Below the pieces are notes generated by a model, which searched no databases, was not told the origin of the DNA, and was given only the letters and a program-made list of their open reading frames with translations. A stretch of DNA of 64,000 nucleotides, taken from the NCBI GenBank assembly GCA_019456145.1, contig VRUL01000005.1, positions 1 through 64,000 of the forward strand, written 5' to 3'. The position numbers were made by a program, and so were the translations under genes. Source of the stretch: Planctomycetota bacterium (GTDB lineage Bacteria > Planctomycetota > Phycisphaerae > Sedimentisphaerales > Anaerobacaceae). Shown piece after piece: positions 1 through 7,701 of the stretch. How positions within the stretch are numbered: the stretch's first letter is position 1; each line of letters opens with the position of its first letter.

Positions 1-2
1 TG

Positions 3-194
3 CTGTCACAGCATCATGGCATAGGCCAGTCTGATACGGCATTTCACCAGATAGCCGGTGGCTCCGATCAAAAACCAGGCAAAAGGGAAAAGGCCAAAGC
101 AAATAAAGTTACCGCAAAGACTAAAGCGGAAAAGGCCATTCCACTTGATGACGGTACAGGCACTGGTGATGATCTGGAAGAGTTCAACAGCTAA
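3..194 (+). CDS. C-terminal end of a probable methyl-accepting chemotaxis protein (partial)
   Basis: An open frame enters from the left edge and stops with TAA at 192-194, giving 63 residues. It begins with a short helical piece containing AFHQIAGG, continues with a Lys/Ala-rich linker and ends in an acidic tail (IPLDDGTGTGDDLEEF). Chemoreceptors often end in a flexible linker followed by an acidic/aromatic tail such as this, and the phosphorelay and flagellar genes downstream fit a chemotaxis setting. The signalling hairpin itself lies outside the window, so the assignment rests on the tail alone. A hairpin terminator follows 25 bp after the stop. Confidence 0.45.
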   Translation: MSQHHGIGQSDTAFHQIAGGSDQKPGKREKAKANKVTAKTKAEKAIPLDDGTGTGDDLEEFNS

Positions 195-219
195 TCTCTG
201 ATTGTTAGATTTTACTCCG

Positions 220-255
220 GGCGGGCAAGGCGAAATCCTTACCCGCCTTTTTTTA
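220..255 (+). terminator. Rho-independent terminator after the leftmost gene
   Basis: An 11-bp stem (GGCGGGCAAGG pairing with CCTTACCCGCC, one mismatch) encloses a CGAAAT loop and is followed by seven T residues. It separates the left-edge gene from the kinase gene at 489. Confidence 0.85.
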
Positions 256-488
256 TTTTCCGATAATCTGCATATCATAAAATCAGGTACTTTCCGAAAT
301 TGACTTGTGTCTTGAAATTGACGAAAAAAAGTGAATAGACTGAATTCTATTGGCGTGGAATGTGTATCGAAAACGACAGAAAAGCAGTTAATGATGTCCG
401 ATATGCGGGACAGATTGTTCCTGACCGGGCTTAATTTCTTACTCTGCTTGTTCAGGGTGGGATTTAAAGCAGAGCGGAAGAAAAGCTG

Positions 489-3400
489 ATGGCTAATAAA
501 GAGAAATTTAGCGATTTAATCAAAGCCAAAGTAAGGGATTATTCATCCGATCGTTTGTTAACCATATCCAGGGTATGGCTGCACGTAGGGGATGTAATGA
601 GCAGAGATGTGGTTACCATATCCTCTGACCAAACAGCTTCTTCAGCGGCTAAGATAATGGCCGACAATAAGATTTCCTGCATAATCGTTGTAGACAATGA
701 AGCTGTAGTAGGCATCCTTACCGAGACAGACTTCCTCAGAAGGGCTGTGGCCATGCAGAAGGATTTCGATAAGATCAAGGTTGCCGAAGTAATGTCTTGC
801 CCGGTGGAGAGTATATCGCCTGATTTTTCTATCCTTGAGGCCGGTAAAGTTGCGGTGGAAAAACAAATCAAAAGGCTGCCTGTACAAAAAGACAAGGAAT
901 TGATCGGGATTGTCACGCAAACCGACCTTATTCGAGCTTTAACGTCCTATGGGATGTGTTGGAATGTTTCAGATATGATGAAATCGGATGTTGCTGGGAT
1001 ACAAGGCAAAGCGACTGTAGCCGAAGCGACGAAGGTTATGATATCCCGAAATATATCATGCATCATAGTCCTTCAGGACGATGAGGTGGTGGGCGTTTTC
1101 ACCGAGAGAGACCTCGTTAAAAGAGTCGTTGCACAAGGTGAAGATCCTGCCTGCATCACAATTGAGAAAGTGATGTCTTCTCCCGTAATAAGTGTACCAC
1201 CTGATTGTTCCATTTACAGTTGCTGCAGGATTATGGAGAAAATGGACATTCGGCGGCTGACCGTTATGGAGGGCAAACGGCTGTGCGGGATTATCACTCA
1301 AACAGATGTCTTTATGGCCGTAAGGAGTAAGCTGCAAACCGAAGGAGAAAAAAATATCCAGATACTAATCATAGATGACGACCAACTGGATGCCAAGGCA
1401 TTGCAGCGTCATTTAAGCCGCTGTCAAAGACACACTATTAAAAGTGAATATGCAGCGGATTTAGATCAGGCTTTAGAGAAATTAAGCTGCAGGCACTTTG
1501 ACCTGGTCTTTTTGGACAACAGGCTCGGTGGCGGAATGACAGCCCGGGAAGTTGTAGAGAAGTTTCACAAGGAAAATATCGATGTTCCGGTTATAATTGT
1601 TACCGGCCAGGGTGATGAGCAAACGGCTGTGGAGTTGATGAAAATAGGGGCATATGATTATATCACAAAAGACAAACTTGCTCCGGAGCTAATTGAAACT
1701 ATCATTTTTAACACAGCCGAGCAGCATGTATTAAAAGTCATGCAGAAACGTTCCGAAGAGATATTACGAGAGAGTGAGGAACGCTATCGTCGCATTACAA
1801 ATGCAGTGACTGATTATATTTACACGGTTCATCTTGAAAATGGCTGCCCTGCGGAGACTATCCATAGCAACGCCTGTGTTGCAGTAACCGGCTACGTCTC
1901 GGAAGAATTCAAATCTGATCCATACTTGTGGATCAATATGGTACATCCTGAAGACCGGAATGCGGTTCATGAGCAGGTTTTACACTGCGTATCCGGCCAG
2001 GATTGCGAATCTGTGGAGCATCGAATTATCCGCAAGGATGGCACTATCCGGTGGCTCAAAAGTACTTTGGTGTGTCACTACGATCCTCAAGGTAAACTTT
2101 TGTCTTATGATGGTTTATTACAGGATGTTACTGAACGTAGGCATATCCAGGAACAACTCGACCGGAAGCAAAGAAATCTGGAGGCAATATTTGACGCAGC
2201 GCCAGTCGGTATGCTGTTAGTCGACGAAAACCTGATTGCCAAACGCGTCAATAAAGCTATCAAGGAAATGGTTTGTAAAGACTATTCACAAATTATTAAC
2301 CAGCATGTTTGTGATTCGATAGGGTGTATCAAAAGTACTTCCGATGAGGGAGAGTGTGGGGATAGTCAAGCTTGTGCAACATGTCTGCTGCAAAAGACCA
2401 TCAAAAGCGCGTTAGATTTGCACAAATCTGTTAATGGGATTGAATTTCATCCTACGCTTAAAGTCGACGGCAAAGAAATTACACCATGGCTTAGTATCAG
2501 TGCTGAACCGACAATAATAGATGGTTGTATGTGCGTGGTTGTAGCTGTTAATGACATTACCAAGCGAAAGCATGCCGAAGAAGAACTCGAACAAGCCAAT
2601 CGCCAACTTGAAGACTCGGTTGAACGAGCCAATATGATGGCAGAGGAAGCGGTTGTGGCGGATTTGGCAAAGAGTCAATTTCTGGCTAATATGAGCCACG
2701 AAATCCGTACGCCAATGAATGCCATTATAGGTTTTAGTGAAGTGCTGGCCGAAGAAGGGCTGTCGAATGAGCAGAAGCATCATGTCGATATTATTCGAGA
2801 AAGCGCAGAAAATCTTCTGGAACTCATCAATGATATTTTGGATTTTTCCAAGATCGCGGCCGGCAAACTCAATATCGAGATTACTGACTGTTCACTGGAA
2901 CATCTGTTTGCGGTTGTTGAATCATTGATGCGGCCGGCAGCAAAGGAAAAAAACTTGGCCTTTGAAATTCTGCAATGCAGCCAATTGCCGGCACAAATAC
3001 GCACCGATCCTGTTCGCTTGCGCCAATGTTTGATTAATCTTATAAATAACGCTATTAAATTCACGGAAAAAGGGCATGTGTACGTAAATGTTTCTATGGA
3101 GGAAGTCGATGAATACGGGACTCCTAAACCATATATCCGTTTTGACGTTGAGGATACGGGGATTGGTATTCCTCCTGAAAAGCAGGAATTGATATTTGAT
3201 ACATTCGTGCAGGCCGATGGAGCAGCTACGCGAAGATATGGGGGGACGGGATTGGGATTGACTATCACCAAACAGTTGGCGCAACTTCTCAACGGAAAAC
3301 TTTCTGTAGCGAGCGAAGAGGGCAAAGGCTCGGTATTTACTCTTGTGGTTCCAGCAAATGTTGATGTTAAATCCCAACCCTTGTTTGAAAAATACGACCT

Positions 3401-4316
3401 TATAAGCAGGTTAGAGCACGAACCAGACCCTCTGGAAAAAGACAAGTTCGTAGGTCGGGTTTTAGTCGCCGAGGACAGCCCAACAAATCAGGTACTTATT
3501 AGTTTGCTTTTGAAACGGAAGGGCTTAGATGTGACAGTTGTCGAAAACGGCAAAGATGCGGTCGATAAAGCGCTGGCTCAATCGTTTGACCTGATATTTA
3601 TGGACATACAGATGCCTAAAATGAACGGTTATGATGCCACAAAAAGCCTGCGAAAGAATGGAGTAACAATACCAATAGTCGCTTTGACCGCTCATGCAAT
3701 GAAAGGTGACAAGCAAAAGTGTCTCTCTGCCGGTTGCAGTGATTACCTGGCCAAGCCACTCAATCGCGAAAAGTTAGTTCAAATAATTCGGAAATACCTG
3801 TCTTCCAAGAGCGAAGCTTTGGCAGAGAGTGTTGATTCAGTTAAGTCCGAAGTAGACCAGCTTAACCAAATATTTTCTGACGAAGGATCCATAGACAAGC
3901 CGGCATGCGGATTAACTGATATTCGCAGTAAAATAACTATAATTGATTGGTCCTCTATTGTGGAGATATGTGGTGATAAAAATATGGTCGAAGAAATTGT
4001 CAGAATATTTTTAGAAGATGCTCCGCAATCTATGGAACTTATTTCTGAAGCGATAAAAACCAAAAATCCAAAAGACCTCAAATTGTATGCTCACCGACTA
4101 AAAGGATCATCCAGGCATGTTGCGGCCAAGGAGCTTTCGGAAAAAGCTTATCGTCTTGAGTGTGCCGGAAATAAAGAAGATATTGATACGGCCGCTCCAC
4201 TTTTTGACGACTTGCAGGCTGAGTTCGAGAAAGTGATAGCGTTTTTGTCTCGATCTGATTGGATTGACAAGGCGAAACAACAGGAAAATACACAGGCGGA
4301 AAAGGAGACTGTTTGA
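489..4316 (+). CDS. Hybrid sensor histidine kinase: CBS x4, REC, PAS x2, HisKA, HATPase, REC, Hpt
   Basis: This 1275-residue protein has no predicted membrane segment, so it should be a cytoplasmic kinase. Four CBS motifs cover about residues 36-282, in two Bateman pairs likely to bind an adenine nucleotide. A first receiver follows (about 290-405, phospho-Asp D343). Two PAS domains come next (about 434-555 and 560-690); the second carries a Cys cluster (GECG, CATC). The HisKA H-box SHEIRTP places the phospho-His at H737. The ATPase boxes NNAIKF, DTGIGI and GGTGLGL lie near 852, 889 and 917. A second receiver (D1039) and a C-terminal Hpt domain (H1202 in LYAHRLKG) complete an internal His-Asp-His relay. 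The stop overlaps the start of the next receiver gene (TGATG), so the genes are translationally coupled. An SD-like GGAAG precedes the ATG. The input signal is unknown. Confidence 0.93.
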   Translation: MANKEKFSDLIKAKVRDYSSDRLLTISRVWLHVGDVMSRDVVTISSDQTASSAAKIMADNKISCIIVVDNEAVVGILTETDFLRRAVAMQKDFDKIKVAEVMSCPVESISPDFSILEAGKVAVEKQIKRLPVQKDKELIGIVTQTDLIRALTSYGMCWNVSDMMKSDVAGIQGKATVAEATKVMISRNISCIIVLQDDEVVGVFTERDLVKRVVAQGEDPACITIEKVMSSPVISVPPDCSIYSCCRIMEKMDIRRLTVMEGKRLCGIITQTDVFMAVRSKLQTEGEKNIQILIIDDDQLDAKALQRHLSRCQRHTIKSEYAADLDQALEKLSCRHFDLVFLDNRLGGGMTAREVVEKFHKENIDVPVIIVTGQGDEQTAVELMKIGAYDYITKDKLAPELIETIIFNTAEQHVLKVMQKRSEEILRESEERYRRITNAVTDYIYTVHLENGCPAETIHSNACVAVTGYVSEEFKSDPYLWINMVHPEDRNAVHEQVLHCVSGQDCESVEHRIIRKDGTIRWLKSTLVCHYDPQGKLLSYDGLLQDVTERRHIQEQLDRKQRNLEAIFDAAPVGMLLVDENLIAKRVNKAIKEMVCKDYSQIINQHVCDSIGCIKSTSDEGECGDSQACATCLLQKTIKSALDLHKSVNGIEFHPTLKVDGKEITPWLSISAEPTIIDGCMCVVVAVNDITKRKHAEEELEQANRQLEDSVERANMMAEEAVVADLAKSQFLANMSHEIRTPMNAIIGFSEVLAEEGLSNEQKHHVDIIRESAENLLELINDILDFSKIAAGKLNIEITDCSLEHLFAVVESLMRPAAKEKNLAFEILQCSQLPAQIRTDPVRLRQCLINLINNAIKFTEKGHVYVNVSMEEVDEYGTPKPYIRFDVEDTGIGIPPEKQELIFDTFVQADGAATRRYGGTGLGLTITKQLAQLLNGKLSVASEEGKGSVFTLVVPANVDVKSQPLFEKYDLISRLEHEPDPLEKDKFVGRVLVAEDSPTNQVLISLLLKRKGLDVTVVENGKDAVDKALAQSFDLIFMDIQMPKMNGYDATKSLRKNGVTIPIVALTAHAMKGDKQKCLSAGCSDYLAKPLNREKLVQIIRKYLSSKSEALAESVDSVKSEVDQLNQIFSDEGSIDKPACGLTDIRSKITIIDWSSIVEICGDKNMVEEIVRIFLEDAPQSMELISEAIKTKNPKDLKLYAHRLKGSSRHVAAKELSEKAYRLECAGNKEDIDTAAPLFDDLQAEFEKVIAFLSRSDWIDKAKQQENTQAEKETV

Positions 4317-4747
4317 TGAGCAGACGGATTTCTGTTTTGGTAATTGATGATGAAAAAGCTATTCGCAAGGTATTGAAAAACGAGTTGACCTTATGCGGTT
4401 TCGAGGTTTATTTGGCCAGAAATGGCAGGATTGGCATTAAACGTGCTAATAAGCTTGCTAAGAAAGGGAAGATTGAAGTTATTTTGCTGGACTGGATGAT
4501 GCCCGGAATGGATGGGTTGAAATTTTTGTCCAAACTGAAGCACAACAATATGACGGAAAACATACCTGTGTTTATGCTGACAGCGAAAAGTAAGATTGCC
4601 GATATAGACCGGGCGTATGATATAGGGGCGGACGATTATATCACCAAGCCGTTCAAGGTAATTCAGATAGGCAACATTATTAGGCGAAAACTACAAAAGC
4701 TGGCAGAGAAAAAAAGCAAGCAAATGGTAGTTATGAACATTAATTAG
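4316..4747 (+). CDS. Stand-alone receiver (CheY-like response regulator)
   Basis: This single REC domain of 143 residues has the acidic pair in VLVIDDEK, the phospho-Asp in LLDWMMPGMDG and the conserved Lys in YITKPF. There is no output domain, only a short basic tail. The ATG overlaps the stop of the hybrid kinase by one base; an in-frame TTG one codon upstream is less likely to be the start. It probably accepts phosphate from the Hpt domain of the kinase or from the separate Hpt protein encoded next. Its downstream partner is not visible. Confidence 0.9.
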   Translation: MSRRISVLVIDDEKAIRKVLKNELTLCGFEVYLARNGRIGIKRANKLAKKGKIEVILLDWMMPGMDGLKFLSKLKHNNMTENIPVFMLTAKSKIADIDRAYDIGADDYITKPFKVIQIGNIIRRKLQKLAEKKSKQMVVMNIN

Positions 4748-5155
4748 ATGGATGAAAGTACTACTGAAAAGATAATTGACTGGGCGACCGTGATGAATGT
4801 TTGTGGCTATGAGAGCCTTGTGGAAACAATCATCAAGTCAGGTTTGAAAGACGCAAGGCAAGCTCTGAAATTGCTTGCCAAAGCGATAAAGGCCGCCAAC
4901 TCGGCGGATGTTGCATTATACGCTCACAGGTTAAAAGGTGTGGGTATGACGATGGGAGCGACCGGGCTGTCGGAAAAGGCCTATCGTCTTGAGTGTGCCG
5001 GAGACGAAAAAGATATCGAGACGGCTGCTTCGCTTTTGGGAGATGTAGAAGATGAGTTCGAAAAAGTGACGACGTTTTTGTCTGAGTCAGACTGGATTGA
5101 AGCAGCAAGACAGCAACAAGAAAACAGACAAACGGAACAGTTGGAAACTAAATGA
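4748..5155 (+). CDS. Stand-alone Hpt phosphotransfer protein
   Basis: This 135-residue histidine phosphotransfer protein has the active His in LYAHRLKG at H60. It starts on the base after the preceding TAG and lacks a clear ribosome-binding site, which suggests translational coupling. It is plainly related to the C-terminal Hpt domain of the kinase at 489-4316: both share IDW near the start, LYAHRLKG, the identical stretch LSEKAYRLECAG, and SDWI followed by a Gln/Glu-rich tail. It is probably a duplicated phosphorelay intermediate that moves phosphate to one of the flanking receivers. Confidence 0.9.
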   Translation: MDESTTEKIIDWATVMNVCGYESLVETIIKSGLKDARQALKLLAKAIKAANSADVALYAHRLKGVGMTMGATGLSEKAYRLECAGDEKDIETAASLLGDVEDEFEKVTTFLSESDWIEAARQQQENRQTEQLETK

Positions 5156-5181
5156 GAAACAGTTAAGTAAAGGAAGTCCCT

Positions 5182-5586
5182 ATGAAATGTTTGATTGTAG
5201 AAGATGAATTTGCCGCTCGCAAATTACTTCAGGTGCATCTATCTGAATATGCCGATTGCTTTGTTGCTGTTAATGGGCGCGAGGCAGTGGAGGCTTTTCG
5301 AGAGGCTTTCGTGAAAGAAGAGGAGCCATACGACCTGATATGCCTTGACATTATGATGCCCGAAATGGACGGCCGCGAAGCTCTTGAAGCTATCCGCCAG
5401 ATAGAGAAAGAACAGGGGATAGGGGGCCTCGATTGCGTTAAGGTAATTATGATGACTGCATTGGACGATTCCGAGAACATTATGGGCGCATTTAGAACAG
5501 GTTGTGAAGCGTACATAGTTAAACCTATTAGAAAAGAACAATTGCTCCAAGAAATGAAAAAACTTGGTCTTTTAGTACAATGCTAA
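5182..5586 (+). CDS. CheY-like response regulator
   Basis: This single receiver of 134 residues shows CLIVEDE (acidic pair), the phospho-Asp in CLDIMMPEMDG, the Thr in MMTA and the Lys in IVKPI. A good Shine-Dalgarno (AAAGGAAG) precedes the ATG. It is the fourth phosphorelay gene in this plus-strand row and a plausible end acceptor. Whether it acts on the flagellar motor cannot be told from sequence, since the FliM encoded in this window lacks an obvious CheY-docking motif. Confidence 0.9.
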   Translation: MKCLIVEDEFAARKLLQVHLSEYADCFVAVNGREAVEAFREAFVKEEEPYDLICLDIMMPEMDGREALEAIRQIEKEQGIGGLDCVKVIMMTALDDSENIMGAFRTGCEAYIVKPIRKEQLLQEMKKLGLLVQC

Positions 5587-5686
5587 TATGTAGTTTGGAA
5601 ACGAAACTTCTCAGTAAGCTGTTAATGAAGATCAAGATGTACAGACTTCGGCGGAAAGAAGACTGGCAAACTGAAAAGGAATTTGC

Positions 5687-6103
5687 ATGAAAACAAAACA
5701 GCATAAAGGTATATTGGCTGTTGGTGTAGTTGTACTTGTTTGTTTGCTCGCAGTCTTTTTCTCGACGTCGATTCAGGGCAAAGAGAAAATATATGAACTC
5801 AGACCTCAAATTACCCTGCCAGAATACCGAACGGACGCAGCGCGTGCCATAGGTGCCTATGAACGTCTGATGGAACGTTATATGGGCCTGACAGAAAGAA
5901 ACCTGGCAGGTATTCACACAGAGGTTAAAGATATTGCCAAAAAGTTGATTTCGATCGACTATAAACTGACGGAGCTTTCGGCAAGAATGGCCAGAATCGA
6001 AAAGGCACTTGGGACGGGTGAGCCCAAACAGCCGGTAAAGAAAAAACCACGGCACAAATCTCCCGATAAAAAGGCCCTCAAGAAACATTCGCCATCTCAG
6101 TAG
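5687..6103 (+). CDS. Small membrane-anchored coiled-coil protein, function unknown
   Basis: The 138-residue product has a short basic N-terminus and one strong hydrophobic segment (about residues 9-28, GILAVGVVVLVCLLAV), which is a signal anchor or uncleaved signal peptide. A helical, probably coiled-coil region follows (about 60-110). The tail is very basic (KKKPRHKSPDKKALKKH). AAAGGA lies 6 bases before the ATG. I do not recognise a family. It sits 100 bp after the receiver gene and may share its transcript. Confidence 0.6.
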   Translation: MKTKQHKGILAVGVVVLVCLLAVFFSTSIQGKEKIYELRPQITLPEYRTDAARAIGAYERLMERYMGLTERNLAGIHTEVKDIAKKLISIDYKLTELSARMARIEKALGTGEPKQPVKKKPRHKSPDKKALKKHSPSQ

Positions 6104-6264
6104 AATATTATGGTATCCACAAGACCCATCAGTCGGCGGTCTAAAAAGAGGTGAAACACGAATCCCAAGGCAAAAGACATTATGACCAAAGATGTAATCA
6201 GCGCAAACAGGGAGACCCCGATATATGAGGCCGGGGAGATTCTGCCGGGGCAATAGCGAATCTG
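6097..6264 (-). pseudogene. Possible membrane-protein gene remnant without a start codon
   Basis: On the minus strand an open frame of about 55 codons runs from just after a TAG (6265-6267) to TGA at 6097-6099. It encodes a hydrophobic segment (GVSLFALITSLVIMSFALG) followed by a mixed tail ending TIIFY. No start codon lies before the hydrophobic part. It adjoins the TTGGGTTCG repeats and may belong to the same dispersed repeat unit. This is weak evidence, offered only because nothing else explains the stretch. Confidence 0.2.
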
Positions 6265-6318
6265 CTAACAGTTCTGTTAATGATTGATTAGTCATTTCCT
6301 TATAATTGGCCCTGAAAA

Positions 6319-6449
6319 TTGGGTTCGTTTGGGTTCGTATTGGGTTTGTTTTGGGTTCGTTTTCACCAAGTGTCCAATCGCATTTATCTTCATAATCGGT
6401 TGTTAATACTTTATTTACGTTCATTTGGTTATCCGGCAAATTGGGTTCG
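6319..6449 (+). repeat. TTGGGTTCG short repeats
   Basis: There are four exact copies of TTGGGTTCG (6319, 6329, 6351, 6441) and one variant, TTGGGTTTG (6340). The copies at 6319-6359 are spaced 10-11 bases apart; the fourth lies about 80 bases downstream. Read on the minus strand the array gives a peptide rich in NEPNL and TNPIRTQTNPI, which I recognise as a commonly over-annotated repeat translation in Phycisphaerae genomes. It is unlikely to be a real protein. Confidence 0.75.
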
Positions 6450-6472
6450 TTTTGCATAAAAGACTCATAGCC

Positions 6473-6534
6473 ACAAAGGCACTAAGGCACAAAGGCACTA
6501 AGGCACTAAGGCACAAAGGCACAAAGGCACAAAG
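6473..6534 (+). repeat. 8-bp tandem repeat ACWAAGGC, seven copies plus a partial
   Basis: ACAAAGGC and ACTAAGGC units alternate without gaps: seven full units and six bases of an eighth. Looser relatives follow immediately: CACGAAGGACACGAAGAACACGAAG at about 6581-6605 and GCCACAGAGATCACAGAGG at about 6613-6631. A further CACAGAG-type array lies at about 6986-7017. Confidence 0.85.
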
Positions 6535-6539
6535 AATAT

Positions 6540-7224
6540 TTCATTAATCGCGGATTTCACTGATTTCACGGATTTTTTCACCACGAAGGACACGAAGAAC
6601 ACGAAGAATATAGCCACAGAGATCACAGAGGTTTTTGGTCGGCTTGGTGTTCTTGGCAAACTCTGTTCTAAAAGCGAGCTTTTGACGCAGAGACTTGCCT
6701 TCGTCCACAAGGCCATTGAAACGGCCTTATTCAGAAGCCGGGTAAAAACGGTTCTTGTTAGCCATAAAGATGCACGAAATGTACAAAAGCTAACATAAAA
6801 TGACCAAACAAGTGCTTTATAAGCCATTAATACACCTTTTTGATTGATTATTGACGATTTTCTATTGATTATTGGGTATTCACTAACGATTAATTTTACA
6901 AAATGGCTCCCTGCCTAAGACATGCTGGGATTCGTATCTGCTGATACGAAAACTTGCGGTTCTCCGCTTTCGGTACGAATAATCAAGCCACAGAGCTCAC
7001 AGAGCTCACTCACAGAGAAGTCTTATGGCTAAAAACTACGAACCAACAACTATAGACTAAACATGTCTTCATGTTGTAATTATACCAAACTCCGCCGGAA
7101 TGTTCAATGAAAATAAAACATTATTTGAAAAAATTGCCAAACACCTGCGAAATCGAGGATTATGCAGGAATTTCTTATATTGACTGTATTTGAATCTTCG
7201 AGTAGGATATTAAATCCGTGTGTC
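6540..7224. other. Gene-poor region with low-complexity repeats
   Basis: No convincing gene is present. The stretch holds CACGAAG- and CACAGAG-type direct repeats, a run resembling TTTCACTGATTTCACGGATT, and AT-rich sequence. Any open frames here translate repeat sequence and have no domain features. Confidence 0.6.
6931..6950. repeat. Perfect hairpin, 8-bp stem
   Basis: TTCGTATC pairs perfectly with GATACGAA around a TGCT loop. No T-run follows, so it is not an obvious terminator. A partial repeat of the stem (GGTACGAAT) lies 25 bp downstream. Confidence 0.6.
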
Positions 7225-7455
7225 TTAAAATTCTGGACTTTCCAAGAAAATTATGGCGTTTTTTGGCCCCTAACGGCGAATAAAGCCCGGAAGTATTTTT
7301 ACACGGTTTGCGTTTAAGGCCAAAAAACGAAAAAAATACTATGGATTTTTGGGCTCATTTACAAAATTTCGTTATTTTAAGCTAAAAAGCATGTATTTGC
7401 TTATCTTGGCTTACATCGATCAACTTCCGTTTTTTTGGAAAGTGCAGTTAAAATT
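7225..7455. mobile_element. MITE-like non-coding element (215 bp) with 8-bp target duplication
   Basis: The element spans 7233-7447. Its ends are inverted repeats matching at 16 of 18 positions: the left end reads CTGGACTTTCCAAGAAAA, and the right end reads CTGCACTTTCCAAAAAAA on the other strand. It is flanked on both sides by the identical octamer TTAAAATT (7225-7232 and 7448-7455), as expected of a target-site duplication. A perfect 12-bp inverted repeat lies inside (7257-7268 with 7318-7329). There is no transposase gene, so it would have to be mobilised in trans. Eight-base duplications are known for several IS families (for example IS66, ISL3, IS1595); I cannot assign one. Confidence 0.8.
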
Positions 7456-7701
7456 GTTTCCTCATATAAATAATTGTGAAACAAAACTATATGTCGTAAC
7501 TAGTTTTGATATCTTGTCTCATGTCTCCATTTTAGCACTGATTTGCTCCGATCCCCGCTTTCTTTTCCGCTTGATTCACACCCTTACAGATTTTTGTTTC
7601 AAGGTTGCATAAATCTTGTGATTTTGGTAATATAGAGGCCTAAAAAGCGTCCTAAATAACCAAAAGGGAAAGTCCATGAGTGAAAAGGAGGCAGTCTGAG
7701 A

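Noticed and set aside
318-346. Sigma-70 promoter for the hybrid kinase
   Set aside because: TTGACG is followed 17 bases later by TGAATT, which matches the -10 consensus at only three positions.
5528-6457. Long minus-strand open frame over the coiled-coil gene and repeat region
   Set aside because: It is antisense to the gene at 5687-6103 and its start half is translated TTGGGTTCG repeat; no domain is visible.
6498-6827. Minus-strand open frame of 109 codons
   Set aside because: It is made of tandem-repeat sequence and low-complexity hydrophobic residues, without a ribosome-binding site.
7349-7612. Plus-strand open frame of 87 codons
   Set aside because: It crosses the right end of the MITE-like element and has no ribosome-binding site or recognisable features.
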